NCBI GenBank assembly: GCA_016801885.1
Contig: CM028886.1
Coordinates: 5,287,841 to 5,351,840 of the forward strand
Direction: 5' to 3'
From: Toxotes chatareus
Lineage: Eukaryota; Chordata; Actinopteri; Toxotidae
DNA: 64,000 nt
Shown in pieces: positions 59,943 to 64,000 of the stretch; the first letter of the stretch is position 1, and each line of letters starts with the position of its first letter. The translations under genes and the position numbers were made by a program. The notes under the pieces were generated by a model, which searched no databases, had not been told where the DNA came from, and was given only the letters and a program-made list of their open reading frames with translations.

Positions 59943-62900
59943 CTCCTAGACACTTTCTGGGGGAACACTTTTGGCCTCTCACACTTAGGCCTGTGAGCCC
60001 TGTACACTCTTAACCACCCGAAACACCACCTTCAGCTTTACAAAAGTACCACAAAAGGGGGGTCCAAACCACTCCTGAGGCCCCAAACGCGCTCCTAGAC
60101 ACTTTCTGGGGGGAACACTTTTGGCCTCTCACACTTAGGCTAGTGAGCCCTGTACACTCTTAACCACCCGAAACACCACCTTCAGCTTTACAAAAAGTAC
60201 CACAAAAGGGGGGTCCAAACCACTCCTGAGGCCCCAAAACGCAGCTCCTAGACACTTTCTGGGGAACACTTTTGGCCTCTCACACTTAGGCCTGTGAGCC
60301 CTGTACACTCTTAACCACCCGAAACACCACCTTCAGCTTTACAAAAAGTACCACAAAAAGGGGTCCAAACCACTCCTGAGGCCCCGAAACGCGCTCCTAG
60401 ACACTTTCTGGGGAACACTTTTGGCCTCTCACACTTAGGCCTGTGAGCCCTGTACACTCTTACCACCCGAAACACCACCTTCAGCTTTACAAAAAGTACC
60501 ACAAAAAGGGGGGTCCAAACCACTCCTGAGGCCCCGAAACGCGCTCCTAGACACTTTCTGGGGGAACACTTTTGGCCTCTCACACTTAGGCCTGTGAGCC
60601 CTGTACACTCTTAACCACTCGAAACACCACCTTCAGCTTTACAAAAAGTACCACAAAAAGGGGGGTCCAAACCACTCCTGAGGCCCCGAAACGCGCTCCT
60701 AGACACTTTCTGGGGGAACACTTTTGGCCTCTCACACTTAGGCCTGTGAGCCCTGTACACTCTTAACCACCCGAAACACCACCTCAAGTTTTACAAAAAG
60801 TACCACAAAAAGGGGGGGGTCCAAACCACTCCTGAGGCCCCGAAACGCGCTCCTAGACACTTTCTGGGGGAACACTTTTGGCCTCTCACACTTAGGCCTA
60901 GTGAGCCCTGTACACTCTTAACCACCCGAAACACCAACTTCAGCTTTACAAAAAGTACCACAAAAAGGGGGGTCCAAACCTCCTGAGGCCCCAAACGCGC
61001 GCTCCTAGACACTTTCTGGGGAACACTTTTGGCCTCTCACACTTAGGCCTGTGAGCCCTGTACACTCTTAACCACTCGAAACACCACCTTCAGGTTTACA
61101 AAAGTACCACAAAAGGGGGGTCCAAACCACTCCTGAGGCCCCAAACGCGCCCTAGACACTTTCTGGGGGAACACTTTTGGCCTCTCACACTTAGGCCTGT
61201 GAGCCCTGTACACTCTTAACCACCGAAACACCACCTTCAGTTTTACAAAAAGTACCACAAAAGGGGGGTCCAAACCACTCCTGAGGCCCCAAACGCGCCC
61301 TAGACACTTTCTGGGGAACACTTTTGGCCTCTCACACTTAGGCCTGTGAGCCCTGTACACTCTTAACCACCCGAAACACCACCTTCAGTTTTACAAAAAA
61401 ACCACAAAAAAAGGGGTCAAACCACTCCTGAGGCCCCAAAACGCGCTCCTAGACACTTTCTGGGGGACACTTTTGGCCTCTCACACTTAGGCCTAGTGAG
61501 CCCTGTACACTCTTAGCCACCGAAACACCACCTTCAGGTTTACAAAAAAGTACCACAAAAAGGGGGGGTCCAAACCACTCCTGAGGCCCCGAAAACGCGC
61601 TCCTAGACACTTTCTGGGGAACACTTTTGGCCTCTCACACTTAGGCCTGTGAGCCCTGTACACTCTTAACCACCCGAAACACCACCTTCAGGTTTACAAA
61701 AAGTACCACAAAAAAGGGGGGTCCAAACCACTCCTGAGGCCCCAAACGCGCTCCCTAGACACTTTCTGGGGGAACACTTTTGGCCTCTCACACTTAGGCC
61801 TGTGAGCCCTGTACACTCTTAACCACTCGAAACACCACCTTCAGGTTTACAAAAGTACCACAAAAAGGGGGGTCCAAACCACTCCTGAGGCCCCGAAACG
61901 CGCTCCTAGACACTTTCTGGGGGAACACTTTTGGCCTCTCACACTTAGGCTAGTGAGCCCTGTACACTCTTAACCACTCGAAACACCACCTTCAGGTTTA
62001 CAAAAAGTACCACAAAAAGGGGGGTCCAAACCACTCCTGAGGCCCCGAAACGCGCTCCTAGACACTTTCTGGGGGAACACTTTTGGCCTCTCACACTTAG
62101 GCCTGTGAGCCCTGTACACTCTTGACCACTCGAAAAACCACCTTCAGGTTTACAAAAAGTACCACAAAAAGGGGGGTCCAAACCACTCCTGAGGCCCCGA
62201 AACGCGCTCCTAGACACTTTCTGGGGGAACACTTTTGGCCTCTCACACTTAGGCTAGTGAGCCCTGTACACTCTTAGCCACCCGAAACACCACCTTCAGG
62301 TTTACAAAAAGTACCACAAAAAGGGGGGTCCAAACCACTCCTGAGGCCCCGAAACGCGCTCCTAGACACTTTCTGGGGGAACACTTTTGGCCTCTCACAC
62401 TTAGGCTAGTGAGCCCTGTACACTCTTAACCACTCGAAACACCACCTTCAGGTTTACAAAAAGTACCACAAAAAGGGGGGTCCAAACCACTCCTGAGGCC
62501 CCGAAACGCGCTCCTAGACACTTTCTGGGGGAACACTTTTGTCCTCTCACACTTAGGCTAGTGAGCCCTGTACACTCTTAACCACTCGAAACACCACCTT
62601 CAGGTTTACAAAAAGTACCACAAAAAGGGGGGTCAAACCACTCCTGAGGCCCCGAAACGCGCTCCTAGACACTTTCTGGGGAACACTTTTGGCCTCTCAC
62701 ACTTAGGCTAGTGAGCCCTGTACACTCTTAACCACTCGAAACACCACCTTCAGGTTTACAAAAGTACCACAAAAGGGGGGTCCAAACCACTCCTGAGGCC
62801 CCGAAACGCGCTCCTAGACACTTTCTGGGGAACACTTTTGGCCTCTCACACTTAGGCTAGTGAGCCCTGTACACTCTTAACCACCCGAAACACCACCTTC

Positions 62901-64000
62901 AGTTTTACAAAAGTACCACAAAAAGGGGGGTCCAAACCACTCCTGAGGCCCCAAACGCGCTCTCCTAGACACTTTCTGGGGGGGAACACTTTTGGCCTCT
63001 CACACTTAGGCCTGTGAGCCCTGTACACTCTTAACCACCACTCAAAACACCACCTTCAGTTTTACAAAAAGTACCACAAAAGGGGGGTCCAAACCACTCC
63101 TGAGGCCCCGAAACGCGCTCCTAGACACTTTCTGGGGGAACACTTTTGGCCTCTCACACTTAGGCTAGTGAGCCCTGTACACTCTTAACCACTCGAAACA
63201 CCACCTTCAGGTTTACAAAAAGTACCACAAAAAGGGGGGTCCAAACAACTCCTGAGGCCCCGAAACGCGCTCCTAGACACTTTCTGGGGGAACACTTTTG
63301 GCCTCTCACACTTAGGCCTGTGAGCCCTGTACACTCTTAACCACTCGAAACACCACCTTCAGGTTTACAAAAAGTACCACAAAAAGGGGGGTCCAAACAA
63401 CTCCTGAGGCCCCGAAACGCGCTCCTAGACACTTTCTGGGGGAACACTTTTGGCCTCTCACACTTAGGCTAGTGAGCCCTGTACACTCTTAACCACTCGA
63501 AACACCACCTTCAGTTTTACAAAAAGTACCACAAAAAGGGGGGTCCAAACCACTCCTGAGGCCCCGAAACGCGCTCCTAGACACTTTCTGGGGGAACACT
63601 TTTGCCCTCTCACACTTAGGCTAGTGAGCCCTGTACACTCTTGACCACTCGAAACACCACCTTCAGTTTTACAAAAAGTACCACAAAAAGGGGGGTCCAA
63701 ACAACTCCTGAGGCCCCGAAACGCGCTCCTAGACACTTTCTGGGGGAACACTTTTGGCCTCTCACACTTAGGCTAGTGAGCCCTGTACACTCTTAACCAC
63801 CCGAAACACCACCTTCAGTTTTACAAAAAGTACCACAAAAAGGGGGGTCCAAACCACTCCTGAGGCCCCGAAACGCGCTCCTAGACACTTTCTGGGGGAA
63901 CACTTTTGGCCTCTCACACTTAGGCCTGTGAGCCCTGTACACTCTTAACCACTCGAAACACCACCTTCAGGTTTACAAAAAGTACCACAAAAGGGGGGTC
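59943..64000. repeat. Tandem satellite, 27 monomers of about 152 bp
   Basis: Monomers begin at CTCCTAGACACTTTCTGGGG: 59943, 60092, 60245, 60394, 60544, 60696, 60850, 61002, 61150, 61298, 61446, 61600, 61751, 61903, 62055, 62207, 62359, 62511, 62662, 62811, 62962, 63119, 63270, 63422, 63574, 63726 and 63878. Spacing is 148-157, most often 152. The last monomer is cut by the window edge and the array continues beyond it. Variation is mostly in the length of G and A runs plus three diagnostic sites (CCTGTG/CTAGTG, CCCG/CTCG, CAGCTTT/CAGGTTT/CAGTTTT). No coding function is supported, since 152 is not a multiple of three and open frames switch frame at each unit. Confidence 0.97.

Noticed and set aside
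60311..63751. Several minus-strand open frames of 73-105 codons with repeated Cys- and Val-rich peptides
   Set aside because: They are readings of satellite monomers. The 152-bp unit shifts frame at every copy, and the peptides change frame within one open frame.
59943..64000. CRISPR-like regular repeats
   Set aside because: There are no unique spacers, the whole unit is conserved, and the genome is eukaryotic. It is a satellite.

Overview
The window is vertebrate nuclear DNA, almost certainly from a teleost fish. The genes are split by GT-AG introns. The introns are full of (CA)n, (CT)n and polypurine simple repeats, fish-type hAT miniature elements (termini reading AGGGCTG(C)AACGAT), a Tc1/mariner transposase fossil and tRNA-derived SINEs. 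The species cannot be named from the sequence. Two protein-coding genes are present, both on the minus strand; most open frames elsewhere are chance frames in simple repeats or satellite.

Gene 1 (left of the window edge to about 48.3 kb, possibly with a leader exon near 51 kb) is gabbr1, the GABA-B receptor subunit 1. Reading down the minus strand there are four exons specific to the long 1a form: signal peptide 48188-48266, the start of sushi 1 at 47846-47910, the rest of sushi 1 at 46860-46998, and sushi 2 at 43685-43870. Next comes the exon shared with or extended for the 1b form (35269-35429 in 1a; 35269-35544 in 1b). Nine exons then complete the ligand-binding Venus flytrap, and four exons encode TM1 to TM4, the last at 746-856. 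TM5-7 and the cytoplasmic coiled coil lie beyond position 1. All splice phases close, giving 732 residues of 1a or 614 of 1b.

Gene 2 (about 52.0-59.6 kb) is sh3bp5l, a Rab11 guanine-nucleotide exchange factor of the SH3BP5 family. Six coding exons give a complete 438-residue protein, followed by a 3'UTR of about 1.6 kb with an AATAAA signal. It lies upstream of gabbr1 in the same orientation.

From 59943 to the right edge is a tandem satellite of 27 monomers of about 152 bp. It starts only about 380 bp upstream of the sh3bp5l start codon and continues past the window.

The other notable structures are: a three-layer nest of mobile elements in a gabbr1 intron (an old repeat interrupted by a 935-bp hAT-type element with a perfect 8-bp target duplication, itself carrying a tRNA-derived SINE); a second copy of that SINE; long polypyrimidine tracts on the sense strand of gabbr1 introns; a hairpin-forming terminal-repeat remnant in the sh3bp5l 3'UTR; and a dual use of the 1b signal-peptide codons as the polypyrimidine tract of the 1a splice acceptor. 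I found no new multi-gene system. The most interesting signals are the promoter-proximal satellite and the dual-use 1a/1b exon.
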